A DNA stretch of 64,000 nt, taken from the NCBI RefSeq assembly GCF_000342005.1, contig NZ_AOHO01000079.1:59413-123412 (forward strand). The letters are read 5' to 3'. The notes beneath the pieces are model-generated. The model did no database searches. It had not been told where the DNA came from and worked only from the letters and a program-made list of their open reading frames with translations. The stretch is from Amycolatopsis decaplanina DSM 44594. GTDB taxonomy: Bacteria; Actinomycetota; Actinomycetes; Mycobacteriales; Pseudonocardiaceae. The stretch's first letter is position 1. Each line of letters opens with the position of its first letter. Shown piece by piece: positions 34,196-42,629 of this stretch. The position numbers and the translations under genes were made by a program.

Positions 34196-34250
34196 CGCAA
34201 TCAGTCACCTGCTTGCGATGGACACCCACGCAAGCAGGTGACTGATTGCG
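34196..34250. repeat. Perfect palindrome (22-bp arms); probable bidirectional terminator
   Basis: Arms at 34196-34217 and 34229-34250 pair perfectly around an 11-base loop. The arm contains CAGTCACCTGCTTGCG. It separates the FtsK-type operon from the convergent nuclease gene. Confidence 0.85.
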
Positions 34251-34255
34251 ACGGG

Positions 34256-36733
34256 TTACGGCTTCGGCAGGTAGGGGCCGAGCACCTTCTCGAGGTAGTC
34301 CGCCAGGTCGTAGAACGCGTCCTGGACCGGGTTGCCGGCGCTCGGCCGGAACCGCAGCACCTGCGGGTCGTGGTCGCTCGCCTGCTTCGCGAACTCGGCG
34401 TTCAGGTGGACGACGTCGTAGTCGATCCCGCGCGGCGCCTTCGACGCCAGGATGTGGTCCAGCACCTGCGACTGACCCTCGAAGACGTAGCTGTACCGCT
34501 CGTTCTCGGGCAGCGAAGCGATGAGGTCCTTCAGCGCGCCACCGGCGGTCAGCGTCTTCACGGCGGGCGAGAACGGGTAGTCGTTCAAGTCGCCGGCCAC
34601 GACGATGTTCGCGTTCTTGTCCGACGCGAGCAGCTTGTCGACGAACCCGCGGAGCAGGGTCGCCTGCTTGGCCCGCTGCACCTCGGAACTCCGGACCGGC
34701 GGCTGGTTGCGGCCGTGGGTCGGCTGGTCGCCGCCCTTGGAGTTGAAGTGGTTCGCGATGACGAACACGGTGCGGCCCTGGAAGACGAACTCGCCGACCA
34801 GCGGTTTGCGGCTGGCTTCCCACGCCTGGTCGCCGGGCTCGACCCGGCCGGGCGAGACGGTCAGGTGGGTCTTGCCGCGCTCCTTGACCACGCCGACCGG
34901 AGTGGTCGCGTCGCCGCCCTTGCGGTCCACAAAGGACACACGGGCCGGGTTGAACAGGAAGCCGACGCGGATGTTGCCACCCGGCTGGCCGCCGTCCTTG
35001 CCGTTCTCCGGGTCGATCTGACGCCACTCGTAGCGCGGGCCACCGGCGGCGACGATCGCGTCGACGAATTTCCGCAGCGTCTGGTCCGCGGCGATGGTGC
35101 CGTCGTTCGCCGGCCCGTTGTTGTCCTGGATCTCTTCCAGGTTCAGGATGTCCGGCTTCGCCAGGTTGGTGGCGATGGCCTTGGCCAGCTCGCCGAACTT
35201 CTCCGCACTGTCCAAAGCGGACAGGTTCTCGACGTTGTAGGTCGCCACGGAAAGCTCACCACCGCGCTGCGCGCGGGTGCTCTCCCGCTGCAACCCGTTG
35301 TCCTTGGCGGCGCCCAGCTTCGTCGCGAACAGCGTGTAGCCGCCGAAGTTGCTGTACTCGACCGGGCCGGAGGTCTCGCCGGTGAGCACGTCACCGGTGT
35401 TGACCTTCGGGAACGGGTGTTCGGCGAACGGGATCAGCGACGCGACCTTGAGCACGCCGGTGTTGAGCCGGTCGTAGTCCAGGTACACCGCGCCGCCGCG
35501 GACGCTCGGGTTCTGCTTCGGCTTGGTGGTCACGTAGAGCTCGTTGTACGACGACGTCGGGCCGACGACGCGCGCGTCCGAGACGCTGACGATCTCGCTC
35601 TCGTGCGTCTCCCAGAAGTCCAGCGAATACTTCGCCGGCTCCAGCGGCAACGGCTCGATGCTGCCGCCCGGCGCGGGGGCGACGGTGTCCGGGACCGTGT
35701 CCGGCGTGACGACGGTCGGCGCGGGCACGGGGTTCCCGCTCGACTCGACCGTCCACTGTGCACTCGTCAGCTCGGTGAGCGACTGGTACGGCGAGGTGGC
35801 GGGAGCGTCCGGGTAGAACTCGCGGACGGTGCCGGTGGCGCTCACCGCGTCACCGACGGCCACGGCGGGCGTGGTCGAGCCGGTGAAAACGAACAGGCCC
35901 TCGCTGGTGCGCGGATCCGCGTCGGGAGCGGTGTCGGTGATCCAGAACCCGCGGGCCGAACCGAAGCTCCGGATCGCGGTGACGACGCCGGTGACCCCGG
36001 CGACCTTCCGGTCCTTGAAGGGCGAGATCCGGGTGGCGCCCTGGATGTCGTGGATCTTGGCGTTCACCGGCGGCGGCCCGGTCTCACCCGGCGTCTCGCC
36101 CTTGCCGTTGGTCGGGGTGGGCGCACCGGAGGTGAAGTCGGCGGCGTTGTCGTCGGTGTCCGCGAGCGTCGCCCCCCTGGCGACGGAGGCGGTGTTGGAC
36201 GGCGCGGGCGCCGCGGTCCCCTCGCGGATGACGGCGGCCGCGCCGAAGCCGACGAGGTCCTTGATCCGGGTGTCGGCCGCGCAGTCGGCGGCCGTCTTGC
36301 AGGTCAGCGCCGTGGTGCCCTGGACGAGCGCGATGGTGCCGGCGGTCGCGGACAGGGCCAGCGAGCCGGTGGCGTCCGGCGTCGGCAGCGCGACGGTGCC
36401 GCCCGAGCCCTTGGCCTGCGCCACAAGGTATCGAGCGCCCGGCGCGACGCTGCCGGTCAACGGCGTGACCTGCCAGCTGTTCCCCGACGCGGGCGCGTAC
36501 TGGACGCTGAATCCGTCCAGGCTCACCGGGGCCGCACCGCGGTTGGCGAGTTCGACGAAGTCGTTCATCAGCGTGGCACCCGAGTTGCCGCCACCGCCGT
36601 AGACCTCGGCGATCACGGCGTCGGCGCTGGGCGCGGCGAGCGCGGCCGGAGCGGCGACACCGCTCACGACCAGGCCGGAGGCGACGGCCACGGTCAGGGC
36701 CCGTCTCCGGGCAGCACGTCGGGATGTGGTCAC
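34256..36733 (-). CDS. Secreted ExeM/NucH-type extracellular endonuclease
   Basis: An 825-residue exported nuclease. The signal peptide (about 1-34) ends at AALAAPSADA. A lamin-tail (LTD) domain follows, VIAEVYGGGGNSGATLMNDF through about 150. A beta-rich OB-like part spans about 230-450. The catalytic endonuclease/exonuclease/phosphatase domain (about 490-800) has LEEIQDNNG, VIANHFNSKGGD, VAGDLNDYPFSPA and ASDHDPQVLRF with the catalytic Glu, Asn, Asp and His. This layout is that of ExeM-like extracellular DNases used for biofilm and nutrient DNA. It is followed by a palindrome and is convergent to the FtsK-type operon. Confidence 0.92.
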   Translation of the reverse strand: MTTSRRAARRRALTVAVASGLVVSGVAAPAALAAPSADAVIAEVYGGGGNSGATLMNDFVELANRGAAPVSLDGFSVQYAPASGNSWQVTPLTGSVAPGARYLVAQAKGSGGTVALPTPDATGSLALSATAGTIALVQGTTALTCKTAADCAADTRIKDLVGFGAAAVIREGTAAPAPSNTASVARGATLADTDDNAADFTSGAPTPTNGKGETPGETGPPPVNAKIHDIQGATRISPFKDRKVAGVTGVVTAIRSFGSARGFWITDTAPDADPRTSEGLFVFTGSTTPAVAVGDAVSATGTVREFYPDAPATSPYQSLTELTSAQWTVESSGNPVPAPTVVTPDTVPDTVAPAPGGSIEPLPLEPAKYSLDFWETHESEIVSVSDARVVGPTSSYNELYVTTKPKQNPSVRGGAVYLDYDRLNTGVLKVASLIPFAEHPFPKVNTGDVLTGETSGPVEYSNFGGYTLFATKLGAAKDNGLQRESTRAQRGGELSVATYNVENLSALDSAEKFGELAKAIATNLAKPDILNLEEIQDNNGPANDGTIAADQTLRKFVDAIVAAGGPRYEWRQIDPENGKDGGQPGGNIRVGFLFNPARVSFVDRKGGDATTPVGVVKERGKTHLTVSPGRVEPGDQAWEASRKPLVGEFVFQGRTVFVIANHFNSKGGDQPTHGRNQPPVRSSEVQRAKQATLLRGFVDKLLASDKNANIVVAGDLNDYPFSPAVKTLTAGGALKDLIASLPENERYSYVFEGQSQVLDHILASKAPRGIDYDVVHLNAEFAKQASDHDPQVLRFRPSAGNPVQDAFYDLADYLEKVLGPYLPKP

Positions 36734-36929
36734 GCTGAGTCCCCTTTTCGCAAGATCGGTCGAGGCATACTCCCCCGAACAAGTGAAATGAGGAAGACGT
36801 CAAGGCAACGATTCGTCACCGCTAGCCCGTTCGGACCCCTGCTTTCGCAGGTTTCAGGGCTGGTTTTGCCGTGTTCTTACGTGAGAGGATCAAGCTCCGC
36901 CGCCTGCTACGCACCAGGAGGCGTTTTTC

Positions 36930-38258
36930 ATGCGCAGACTGCTTTGCGCGCTCATCGCGGCGGGTCTCGTGATCCCGGTTCCCCCTGCGGCCGCCAAGCC
37001 ACCGGAGAAGGCCGCGTTCGACGTGATGACCCCGGCGAGCACGGTCGCGTCCCGCACCGACCGGCGGCCGAACGCGGGCGGCGTCTTCGACCCGGTCGCG
37101 CGCAAGACCTTCATCTCGTGGTCCGGCAAGGCCGCGGACACCTACGTCCAGGCCTACGACCACCGGACCGGCTTCTGGACGGCGCCGAAGAAGATCGCCG
37201 ACGGCGAGTCCGATCCGCACAACTACCCGACGATGGTGCTGGCCGGCGACGGCCACCTGCTGATCTTCCGCGGCATGCACAACACGCGGACCGTGATCAG
37301 CCGCGCGCCGCTCGCCCATTCCCTCGACGGCACCTGGACCGACACCGAGGTCCCCGAGGGTGACGCGGCGAGCTATCCGATGCCGGTCAAGACCGTCGAC
37401 GGCACGCTGTTCCTGTTCTATCGCGAGACCACCAACAAACTGGACCCGACGGCGAACTCCGACTTCCGCCCGATGAAATACATCGTTTCCCGGGACCACG
37501 GGAAGACGTGGAAGAACTCCGTGCGGCTGACCGGGAAGCCGTGGGCGTTCGGCTCGCTGGGCCGGTCCGACCACATGGACGAGATCTACGTCGGACAGCT
37601 GCGGTACCTGCCGTCGGCCGGGCGGATCCAGTTCGTCTACACCCTCGCGGGCGGCGGTCCCACGCAGCACAAGCACGACGTCCATCACCGGAACGTCTAC
37701 TACCTGTCGTTCGACGTCCGCACCCTGCGCTTCTTCTCCGCGGCCGGCCACGACCTCGGCACGCAGGTCGACGACGCCGAACAGGAGCGGTACCTCAAGG
37801 TCGTCGAAACCCCGCTCGAACTCCCCGGCGCGCTCAAGTCGCCGGACTACATCCTGCAGGCCGGTACCCAACGCGACGGCAAACCGTTCGTCACCTGGTT
37901 CCAGTTCGACGCCGCGGGCTCGCCGCGCGATTTCGCGGGCGCGTGGAACGGCCGGAACTGGGAAGTGCGCGAAGTCGCGAACGGGCTCCGATTGCGCGAG
38001 ATCGAACAGCTCAATGGCGGCATTTGGCGCGTTTACGGAACACGTGACGGATTGCCGGGTATCGAAACCTTCTTGCTCGAGAACGGACGCGCCTGGAAGC
38101 CGGAAACCTTGATCACCACACCGAAACCGGTCCAGCGCGTCGAAGTGATCACCGGTTTCCGGGACCCCGCCCGCATTCTGGCGACCGGCGCTTCCAGCGC
38201 GCGTGACGTCTCCGTGGCCGACGGTGACATTTATGTCGCGGGCGCCCCGCACAAATAG
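36930..38258 (+). CDS. Secreted BNR-4 repeat family protein (sialidase/lyase-like propeller)
   Basis: A 442-residue protein with a signal peptide (about 1-22, ending PAAAKPP). Repeating beta-propeller segments include TFISWSGKAADTYVQAYDHR, SDPHNYPTMVLAGDGHLLI, LFLFYRETTNKLD and IVSRDHGKTWKN, an Asp-box-like unit. This matches the BNR-4 group, which includes propeller polysaccharide lyases and sialidase-like proteins. The substrate is unknown. It begins with the ATG at 36930 after CAGGAGGCG, a good ribosome site. It is divergent from the nuclease gene with about 196 bases of promoter region. Confidence 0.82.
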   Translation: MRRLLCALIAAGLVIPVPPAAAKPPEKAAFDVMTPASTVASRTDRRPNAGGVFDPVARKTFISWSGKAADTYVQAYDHRTGFWTAPKKIADGESDPHNYPTMVLAGDGHLLIFRGMHNTRTVISRAPLAHSLDGTWTDTEVPEGDAASYPMPVKTVDGTLFLFYRETTNKLDPTANSDFRPMKYIVSRDHGKTWKNSVRLTGKPWAFGSLGRSDHMDEIYVGQLRYLPSAGRIQFVYTLAGGGPTQHKHDVHHRNVYYLSFDVRTLRFFSAAGHDLGTQVDDAEQERYLKVVETPLELPGALKSPDYILQAGTQRDGKPFVTWFQFDAAGSPRDFAGAWNGRNWEVREVANGLRLREIEQLNGGIWRVYGTRDGLPGIETFLLENGRAWKPETLITTPKPVQRVEVITGFRDPARILATGASSARDVSVADGDIYVAGAPHK

Positions 38259-38334
38259 CCCATTGGTGTTCCGCTGCCTTAAATGAACCTCAAGTCCGGG
38301 TACAAGTCGGCATTTCCGGAGCTACCTTGGCGGC

Positions 38335-38553
38335 GTGAGCGAGGACACAAATCCTCCCTCACGTCGCCGGAGGAGGTGTCCGATGGGCTGGCTCATCGCT
38401 GGTACGGCACTGGTTCTGCTGCTGGGTATCGCACTGGCCATCGATCTGCGCGACCGGAAACGCGGCGGACGTCCGGTGGCCTACTTCGGCGGAGCACGGC
38501 TCGACGCCGTGCTGCGCGAGGCCGACATGGGCGATCGGCACATGACCTTCTGA
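38335..38553 (+). CDS. Small single-helix membrane protein
   Basis: A 72-residue protein. A basic N-terminus with RRRRR precedes one membrane helix (about 18-36), followed by DLRDRKRGG and a polar tail ending GDRHMTF. The start is a GTG with no strong ribosome site. No family is recognised. It stands alone between the BNR protein and a palindrome at 38659-38704. Confidence 0.55.
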   Translation: MSEDTNPPSRRRRRCPMGWLIAGTALVLLLGIALAIDLRDRKRGGRPVAYFGGARLDAVLREADMGDRHMTF

Positions 38554-38658
38554 CGCTCGCCGGGGAGGGCGAGCAGGGGGAGCTGGGGGCGCACCGCCGG
38601 TGCACGGGACCCGTCGGGGGAGGACGGAGCCCGTACACCGGCGGTGTGTCATTTCCGC

Positions 38659-38704
38659 CTCGTGAGTGGCTAGGACGGTTCTAACCGTCCTAGCCACTCA
38701 CGAG
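38659..38704. repeat. Perfect palindrome (22-bp arms), CGTGAGTG...GTTCTAAC type
   Basis: Arms at 38659-38680 and 38683-38704 pair perfectly around the two central bases ct. The outer part reads CTCGTGAGTGGC and the centre GGTTCTAACC. The same outer CGTGAGTG and central GTTCTAACC recur at 42839-42886. Confidence 0.85.
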
Positions 38705-38796
38705 TTCTTGCGCGGCTGATCCGATTTTGAACCGCCGGAAGGTCACAGCCGTATCACAGGACGGAGGGGCCGGTTCCCCTGACTACGGAGGTATCG

Positions 38797-39342
38797 ATGC
38801 GACGGCGACTACAGATGGCCCTGTTCGCACTGGTCGTCTGGGTGCTCGCAGGCTGCACGACGGCCACGGGTGCCGCACCGGCGACGCCGGGCGCCAACCA
38901 GGCCGACATCACCTTCTCCCAGCAGATGGTCCCGCACCACCAGCAGTCGATCCAGGCCGCGAATCTGGCCTCGGAACGGTCGGCTTCCGAGTACGTGAAG
39001 GCCACCGCGGCCAAGATCGTGAAGGCCGAGTCCGCCGAAGTCCAGACGATGACCGCCTGGCTCCAGTCGTGGAACGCGGCCGTGCTTCCCGCGGCCGGCC
39101 ACGCCGGGCACGCGATGCCGGGGATGATCACCGAAGGCCAGATCGTCTCGCTGCAGAACCTGACCGGCGCCGAGTTCGACAAGGTGTGGCTCCCGCTGAT
39201 GGCCGAACATCTGCGCAACGGCGTCGCGATGGCCAAGACGGTGCTGTCGTCGGGTGAGCACGCCGAGACCAAGGCGCTCGCACAGGAGATCGTCGAGAAC
39301 CAGACGGCGGCGATCGACGAGATCACCGCGCAGCTTTCTTGA
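38797..39342 (+). CDS. DUF305 family lipoprotein
   Basis: A 181-residue exported protein. The signal sequence ends in the lipobox VLAGCT (Cys at about 22). The DUF305 signature FSQQMVPHHQQSIQAANLA and, later, MAEHLRNGVAMAKTVL are ferritin-like helices with His residues suited to metal binding. A His/Met-rich patch, GHAGHAMPGM, also suggests copper or other metal contact. DUF305 proteins are often linked to copper stress, but the evidence here is only the sequence. It has a clear ACGGAGG ribosome site before the ATG at 38797. Confidence 0.88.
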   Translation: MRRRLQMALFALVVWVLAGCTTATGAAPATPGANQADITFSQQMVPHHQQSIQAANLASERSASEYVKATAAKIVKAESAEVQTMTAWLQSWNAAVLPAAGHAGHAMPGMITEGQIVSLQNLTGAEFDKVWLPLMAEHLRNGVAMAKTVLSSGEHAETKALAQEIVENQTAAIDEITAQLS

Positions 39343-39384
39343 CCCCCTGAAGACCCCGAAAGACCCTCCGGTATTGTTCTCGGC

Positions 39385-39472
39385 GGTGGCGTGTCCGAGC
39401 GGCCGAAGGAGCACGACTCGAAATCGTGTGACGGTTAATACCCGTCCGTGGGTTCAAATCCCACCGCCACCG
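39385..39472 (+). tRNA. tRNA-Ser (anticodon CGA)
   Basis: GGTGGCG at 39385-39391 pairs with CGCCACC at 39465-39471. The anticodon loop ACTCGAAAT holds CGA, there is a long class II variable arm (GTGACGGTTAATACCCGTC) and a T loop GGTTCAAATCC. The length of 88 bases fits tRNA-Ser. Confidence 0.95.
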
Positions 39473-39476
39473 CAGC

Positions 39477-39508
39477 GAAGAGCCGGTCTCCACGGAGACC
39501 GGCTCTTC
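39477..39508. terminator. Hairpin terminator between tRNA-Ser(CGA) and a convergent gene
   Basis: GAAGAGCCGGTCTCC at 39477-39491 pairs perfectly with its complement at 39494-39508. It follows the tRNA by four bases and faces the convergent CsbD-like gene. Confidence 0.85.
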
Positions 39509-39519
39509 TGCGTTCGCGA

Positions 39520-39726
39520 CTACTTGTTGAACTTGTCCTTGAGGTCCTGCACGCCGCCTTCCGCGCGGTCGCGCAGGTCGTGCCCGGCCTCCTTGACCTG
39601 GCCTTCCGTCTGGTCGGCCCGGCCGGAGTTCGCGAGGTCCTGGTTGTCGGTCTTCTCGCCGAGCTTCTCCTTGGCGGCGCCGATGGCCTGCTCGGCCTTG
39701 TCCTTCGCCTTGTCGAAAACGCTCAT
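39520..39726 (-). CDS. CsbD-like stress protein
   Basis: A 68-residue, highly charged, helix-forming protein with the pattern FDKAKDKAEQAIGAAKEKLG, then QDLANSGRADQTEGQVKEAG and DLKDKFNK. The K/E/A-rich repeats and the internal QTEGQVKEA are typical of the CsbD or MbtH-unrelated stress-response family. Function in this family is not well established. It has a GGAGGAACG ribosome site before the ATG at 39726. It is convergent to the tRNA and followed by a shared hairpin. Confidence 0.82.
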   Translation of the reverse strand: MSVFDKAKDKAEQAIGAAKEKLGEKTDNQDLANSGRADQTEGQVKEAGHDLRDRAEGGVQDLKDKFNK

Positions 39727-39810
39727 GGCGGACGTTCCTCCTTCGACTGCGGCCGCCGTTTGCGGCCGCCTGTCTCCGGGTTACCCGGGGCGCGGGATCC
39801 GACACATCTG

Positions 39811-40332
39811 TCACCCGGTGCGGTTACCCCGCTGCCCGTGGAAGAAGTCTTCGAGCAGGGCCGCGCATTCGGCCTCCAGGACGCCGCCGGCGACTTCCGC
39901 GCGGTGGCTCAGCCGCCGGTCGCGGACGACGTCCCACAACGACCCCACGGCCCCGGTCTTGGGCTCCCAAGCGCCGAAGACGACCTTCGCGATCCGTGCC
40001 ATCACGAGAGCGCCGGCGCACATCGTGCACGGCTCCAGTGTCACCGCGAGCGTGCAGCCTTCGAGCCGCCAGCCGTCGCCGTAGATCTCGGACGCGGCCC
40101 GCAGCGCGAGGATCTCGGCGTGCGCCGTCGGGTCGCCGAGTTCTTCGCGGGCGTTGCGCGCGGAAGCGAGCGGGGTCCCGTCCGGTGACAGGACGACGGC
40201 GCCGATCGGCACGTCGTCGCCCGCACCTCGCGCCGCTTCGATCGCCGCCCGGACGGCGGCGATGTCGGCGGCGGAGGCGGCGGGGCTCAGATCTCGTCCA
40301 GGATCTTGGTGAACTCGGCGGCGAATCCGCAC
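39811..40332 (-). CDS. tadA: tRNA-specific adenosine deaminase
   Basis: A deaminase of up to 173 residues. The zinc-binding signature is HAEILALR (catalytic His and Glu) and LEPCTMCAGALVMAR (two Cys). The N-terminal helix AAVRAAIEAARGAG and DVPIGAVVLSPDG complete the CDA fold. TadA converts A34 to inosine in tRNA-Arg(ACG). The only in-frame start seen is the GTG at 40332, which overlaps the upstream partner gene by 46 bases; a shorter CTG start near the partner's stop would give a more usual length of about 158. It is coupled to the partner gene. Confidence 0.92.
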   Translation of the reverse strand: MRIRRRVHQDPGRDLSPAASAADIAAVRAAIEAARGAGDDVPIGAVVLSPDGTPLASARNAREELGDPTAHAEILALRAASEIYGDGWRLEGCTLAVTLEPCTMCAGALVMARIAKVVFGAWEPKTGAVGSLWDVVRDRRLSHRAEVAGGVLEAECAALLEDFFHGQRGNRTG

Positions 40333-40769
40333 CGCTGCGCGACCATCTGGAGTTGTTCGTCCGGATAGAGGTCGACCTCGCCGACGATCACCTGGAGCTC
40401 GGCCCCCGGCAGTCCGAGATCGGACAGGATCTCCAGGTCGCCTTCCGGCCAGACCGCGTCGTCGTCCTCGTCCGGCGGGTCGACTCTCAGCACGTCGAGG
40501 ACGTCGGCGGCGATGTCGTAGTCGAGCGCCGCGGCGGCGTCGGACAGCAACAGCGACGGTCCTCTGGGGCTCGGCCGGACTATCACGAAGAACTCGTCGT
40601 CGACCGCCAGCAGCCCGAAGGCGGCACCGGTCGAACGCAGTTTGCCGAGCTCGGTGATCGCAGCGTCGAGCTCGGCGAGCGCCCCCGGATCAAGAGAGCT
40701 GCACCGCCACCGACCGTCCTCCCGCACCACGGCCACCGCGAACCCCGTGATCGGCTCTTGCACCGCCAT
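40287..40769 (-). CDS. tRNA adenosine deaminase-associated protein (actinobacterial)
   Basis: A 160-residue acidic protein. It starts MAVQEPITGFAVAVVREDGR and includes GAAFGLLAVDDEFFVIVRPS, DAAAALDYDIAADVLD and PEGDLEILSDLGL. This is the conserved actinobacterial family always found beside tadA, whose role is unknown. The ATG at 40769 is used; an upstream extension of 20 codons is possible but overlaps the promoter of the divergent hydrolase. Its end overlaps tadA, so the two are coupled. Confidence 0.85.
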   Translation of the reverse strand: MAVQEPITGFAVAVVREDGRWRCSSLDPGALAELDAAITELGKLRSTGAAFGLLAVDDEFFVIVRPSPRGPSLLLSDAAAALDYDIAADVLDVLRVDPPDEDDDAVWPEGDLEILSDLGLPGAELQVIVGEVDLYPDEQLQMVAQRCGFAAEFTKILDEI

Positions 40770-40845
40770 GCGCACACCGTATTCCGCCCGCATTCGGAAC
40801 GCACGCACGGTGCACCCGAAGCGCCGCATGCGCCACTATCGAGAC

Positions 40846-42075
40846 ATGACCGGACCCACCGACCTGCCCACCCTCCCCGATGCTCGCTTCGCCGGGTTGC
40901 TGGACGAAGCCCGCGCGCTCCAGATGAAAACCGTAGAGCTCCGCCGGGAGATCCACCGGAATCCGGAGATCGGCCTCCACCTGCCGAAGACCCAGGCCTC
41001 GATCAAAGCGGCCCTCGAGGGCCTGCCGCTGGAGATCACCGAGGGCAAATCGACCACCTCGCTGACCGCCGTGCTGCGGGGCGGGAAGCCTGGACCGGCG
41101 ATCCTGCTCCGCGGCGACATGGACGCGTTGCCGCTGCACGAGGACACCGGTCTCGACTTCGCCTCCGAAGACGACGGCGCGATGCACGCCTGCGGGCACG
41201 ACACCCACGTCGCGATGCTGGCTTCGGCCGCGCGGCTGCTCAGCGAGCACGTCGACGAGCTGGCCGGGTCGGTGGTGTTCATGTTCCAGCCCGGCGAGGA
41301 AGGCGAGCACGGCGCGCGCCACATGATCCACGAGGGTGTGCTCGACGCCGCGGGCGAGCGCGTCGAGAAGGCGTTCGGCCTGCACATCTTCACCCAGGTC
41401 GCGTCCGGCATCGTGCAGACGCGACCTGGCCCGATCATGGCGTCGGCGAACAGCTTTCACGTCACCGTCACCGGCCGGGGCGGGCACGGCTCGGCGCCGC
41501 ACCAGGCCATCGACCCGGTGCCGGCGGCGGCGGCGATGGTGGGCGCGCTGCAGACGATGGTGACCCGCAAGGTGAGCGTGTTCGAACCCGCGGTGGTTTC
41601 GGTCACCCGTATCGAGACCGGGACGACGACGAACATCATCCCGGAGACGGCGTTCCTGGAGGGCACGATCCGCACGCTGTCCGAGCGGACGCAGGCGTTC
41701 GTGCGCGAGGAACTGCCGAAGGTGTGCGAGGCCGTCGGCGCGGCGCACGGCGTCCGCGTGAGCGCCGAAGTCCTCCCCGGTTACCCGGTCTCCGTGAACG
41801 ATCCGCGGGTCGCGGGCCGGGTGCTGGAACTGGCGGCCGAGGTCCTCGGTGCCCGCAACGCCGAGGTCATGGAGAACCCGGTGATGGGCGCGGAGGACTT
41901 CTCCTACGTCCTGCAGCGGGTGCCCGGCGCGTTCGCGTTCCTTGGCGCCTGCCCGCCCGACGCCGACCTGGCCACGGTCGAGGCGAACCACTCGAACCGG
42001 GTGATCTTCGACGAGGACGCGATGGCCAACGGCGTCGCGATGTACGCCGCCTTCGCGCTGGACGCACTTCGATAG
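40846..42075 (+). CDS. M20-family amidohydrolase (IAA-amino acid/hippurate hydrolase-like)
   Basis: A 409-residue metallopeptidase-fold enzyme. The signature segments are ELRREIHRNPEIGLHLPKTQ, LRGDMDALPLHEDTGL, MHACGHDTHVAMLAS, FMFQPGEEGEHGARHMI (catalytic Glu) and, late, GAEDFSYVL. The satellite dimerisation domain (about 200-310) includes GRGGHGSAPHQAIDP. These are traits of the HipO/IAA-amidohydrolase group, which removes an acyl or amino acid from an amide. It starts with the ATG at 40846 and lies divergent from the tadA-associated gene by 76 bases. Confidence 0.92.
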   Translation: MTGPTDLPTLPDARFAGLLDEARALQMKTVELRREIHRNPEIGLHLPKTQASIKAALEGLPLEITEGKSTTSLTAVLRGGKPGPAILLRGDMDALPLHEDTGLDFASEDDGAMHACGHDTHVAMLASAARLLSEHVDELAGSVVFMFQPGEEGEHGARHMIHEGVLDAAGERVEKAFGLHIFTQVASGIVQTRPGPIMASANSFHVTVTGRGGHGSAPHQAIDPVPAAAAMVGALQTMVTRKVSVFEPAVVSVTRIETGTTTNIIPETAFLEGTIRTLSERTQAFVREELPKVCEAVGAAHGVRVSAEVLPGYPVSVNDPRVAGRVLELAAEVLGARNAEVMENPVMGAEDFSYVLQRVPGAFAFLGACPPDADLATVEANHSNRVIFDEDAMANGVAMYAAFALDALR

Positions 42076-42099
42076 CCTTTACACAACAGTGTTGATTTA

Positions 42100-42579
42100 A
42101 TGGGCGCCATGAGTGATGACACCCTGGCCGTCCTGGCCGCGCAGGAGGAGCGCCTGGTCTTCCGCCGGTTCGACAACGAGACCGCGCTGAAGCTGGGCGT
42201 CCACCTGCTCGCGGCGGCACGGGACCGCGCCCTCCCGGTGACGATCTCCGTGCGCCGCGGCGGTCAGCGGCTGTTCCACGCGGCGTTGCCGGGCACCTCG
42301 GCCGACAACGACACGTGGATCGACCGCAAGAGCCGCGTCGTCGACCGTTACGGGCACAGCTCGTTCCTCGTCGGCGAACAGTTTCGCGCGAAGGGCACGA
42401 CGTTCGAAGCGGACTCGCGCCTCGACCCGGATCTGTATGCCGCGCACGGCGGCGTGTTCCCGGTGATCGTCGAGGGCGTGGGCCCGGTCGGCACCGTCGG
42501 CGTCTCGGGACTGCCGCAGGCCGACGATCACGCGTTCGTCGTCGAACAGTTGGAAACCTTCCTCACCACCCTGTCCTAA
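42100..42579 (+). CDS. UPF0303/heme-degrading-domain protein
   Basis: A 159-residue protein. The segments VLAAQEERLVFRRFDNETAL, PVTISVRRGGQRLFHAALPG, WIDRKSRVVDRYGHSSFLVG and GVFPVIVEGVGPVGTVGVSG match the UPF0303 group, in the fold shared with heme-degrading and GlcG-like proteins. The role is unclear; relatives bind heme or other ligands. The ATG at 42100 and one at 42109 are both possible starts. It is 24 bases downstream of the amidohydrolase gene and may be co-transcribed. Confidence 0.82.
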   Translation: MGAMSDDTLAVLAAQEERLVFRRFDNETALKLGVHLLAAARDRALPVTISVRRGGQRLFHAALPGTSADNDTWIDRKSRVVDRYGHSSFLVGEQFRAKGTTFEADSRLDPDLYAAHGGVFPVIVEGVGPVGTVGVSGLPQADDHAFVVEQLETFLTTLS

Positions 42580-42592
42580 GTGGACCACTCGC

Positions 42593-42629
42593 GGAGTTGT
42601 CCACAGGTTGTTCACGTGTGGACAACTCC
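42593..42629. promoter_or_regulatory. Inverted pair of DnaA boxes
   Basis: TTGTCCACA at 42597-42605 and its complement TGTGGACAA at 42617-42625 are exact copies of the preferred Streptomyces-type DnaA box. They sit in a 13-bp perfect inverted repeat. A third near-match, TTGTTCACG, lies between them at 42608-42616. No dnaA or dnaN gene is near, so this is not a conventional oriC. Confidence 0.65.

Noticed and set aside
33821..37363. A 1180-codon plus-strand open frame
   Set aside because: It is a shadow of the minus-strand nuclease and neighbouring genes; the translation is biased to R, D, G and H with no motifs.
42597..42625. Reading the DnaA-box pair as the chromosomal origin
   Set aside because: Only two perfect boxes and one near-box are present and there is no dnaA or dnaN gene nearby, so it cannot be called oriC.
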